Of a stretch of DNA of 64,000 nt, positions 63,615 through 64,000 are shown in pieces (the stretch's first letter is position 1; every line of letters starts with the position of its first letter). The notes under the pieces are model-generated. The model saw only the letters and a list, made by a program, of their open reading frames with translations, made no database searches and was not told the origin of the DNA. This DNA is from Sphingomonas folli (GTDB lineage: Bacteria > Pseudomonadota > Alphaproteobacteria > Sphingomonadales > Sphingomonadaceae): positions 248,001-312,000 of the forward strand of contig NZ_JAHXZL010000005.1 of the NCBI RefSeq assembly GCF_019429525.1, given 5' to 3'. Both the position numbers and the translations under genes were made by a program.

Positions 63615-64000
63615 ATGGCTCAGGACGTATCACGGCCGTCGCGCCGCGCCTGGTTGATGGGAGCGGGCGCGACGCTCGCCTGGGCCGCCAGTCCGGCGCG
63701 CGCGCTGCTCGCCCAGGCCGCACCGGCGCCGCTGCCCGCCGCGGTCGAGTCGCTCGTCGCACGCATGACCGTGGAGGAGAAAGCGGGTCAGCTCACGCTG
63801 ATGGCCGCGGCCTGGGCGGGCGGCGCGGCGACCGCGCTCAACCCGGCGGGCGCGGGCGCCAGCTTCGAGGGACAGCTGCGCGACGTGCGGCGCGGCCGGC
63901 TCACCGGCGTGTTCAACGGCAATGGCACGGCGATGGCGCAGCGGATGCAGCGCGCGGCGACGACGCAGTCGCGGCTCAAGATCCCGCTGCTGTTCGCCGC
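63615..64000 (+). CDS. GH3 beta-glucosidase-like enzyme (3' end outside window)
   Basis: Only the first 128 codons are in the window. The N-terminus MAQDVSRPSRRAWLMGAGA is a twin-arginine signal, with a likely cleavage after ARA or AQA. After it come LVARMTVEEKAGQLTLM, the classic opening of a BglX-type GH3 domain, and QSRLKIPLLFA, which leads to the active-site strand. GGAGAGG precedes ATG 63615. It is divergent from lacI with a LacI palindrome between. Next to a GH144-like endo-beta-1,2-glucanase, it would finish degradation of sophoro-oligosaccharides to glucose; linkage specificity is inferred. Confidence 0.88.
   Translation, partial: MAQDVSRPSRRAWLMGAGATLAWAASPARALLAQAAPAPLPAAVESLVARMTVEEKAGQLTLMAAAWAGGAATALNPAGAGASFEGQLRDVRRGRLTGVFNGNGTAMAQRMQRAATTQSRLKIPLLFA

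Overview
The window is a GC-rich (about 70% by eye) chromosomal segment from an alphaproteobacterium, most likely Sphingomonas or a close relative. The evidence is a Caulobacter-type TonB receptor and an Oar-like one, a DUF3035/BamF-type lipoprotein behind lspA, an RNase E with an acidic insertion in its S1 region, and many short palindromic intergenic repeats. I saw no tRNA, rRNA, CRISPR array, transposase or phage gene.

Positions 1-36900 are mostly housekeeping. In order: a partial family-4 glycosyltransferase; queF; sseA-metC; a reverse-strand run folA-ribF-ileS-lspA-bamF; poxB bracketed by two near-identical palindromic repeats; a divergent HxlR regulator and PRISE-type reductase pair; an unusual dihydrolipoyl dehydrogenase homologue; thyA; a reverse-strand run amiC-mrcA-prfB-lipoprotein methyltransferase; rne; an M48/TPR peptidase overlapping a DsbA-like oxidoreductase; an ABC exporter pair; glpX with a CPBP protease; an OprB porin; a small exported protein followed by secA; a monohaem cytochrome c; and argJ.

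Positions 37087-57644 hold a polysaccharide-utilisation-type locus. A GntR regulator and a GH2 beta-galactosidase run leftward. A Caulobacter-type TonB-dependent receptor, then an overlapping or closely spaced series GH20, GH2 beta-mannosidase, GH3 (beta-xylosidase-like with PA14), GH125, GH92 and GH29, run rightward. Together these exo-enzymes would remove galactose, GlcNAc, xylose, fucose, alpha-mannose and the core beta-mannose. That is the sugar inventory of a complex plant-type N-glycan. Tandem TTGGTWA-like motifs lie in the receptor promoter region and just before the GH20 start, and are candidate operators for the GntR protein.

Positions 57816-64000 hold a second glycan locus: a GH144-like (Pfam 'glucoamylase') lipoprotein, an Oar-like TonB receptor, a LacI regulator overlapping the receptor gene, and a divergent GH3 glycosidase cut by the window edge. 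A LacI-type palindrome lies between lacI and the GH3 gene. Beta-1,2-glucan is the favoured substrate, by inference.

One striking detail is a palindromic repeat apparently sitting inside the 5' coding region of the GH92 gene. It separates the initiator codon from the twin-arginine signal peptide.
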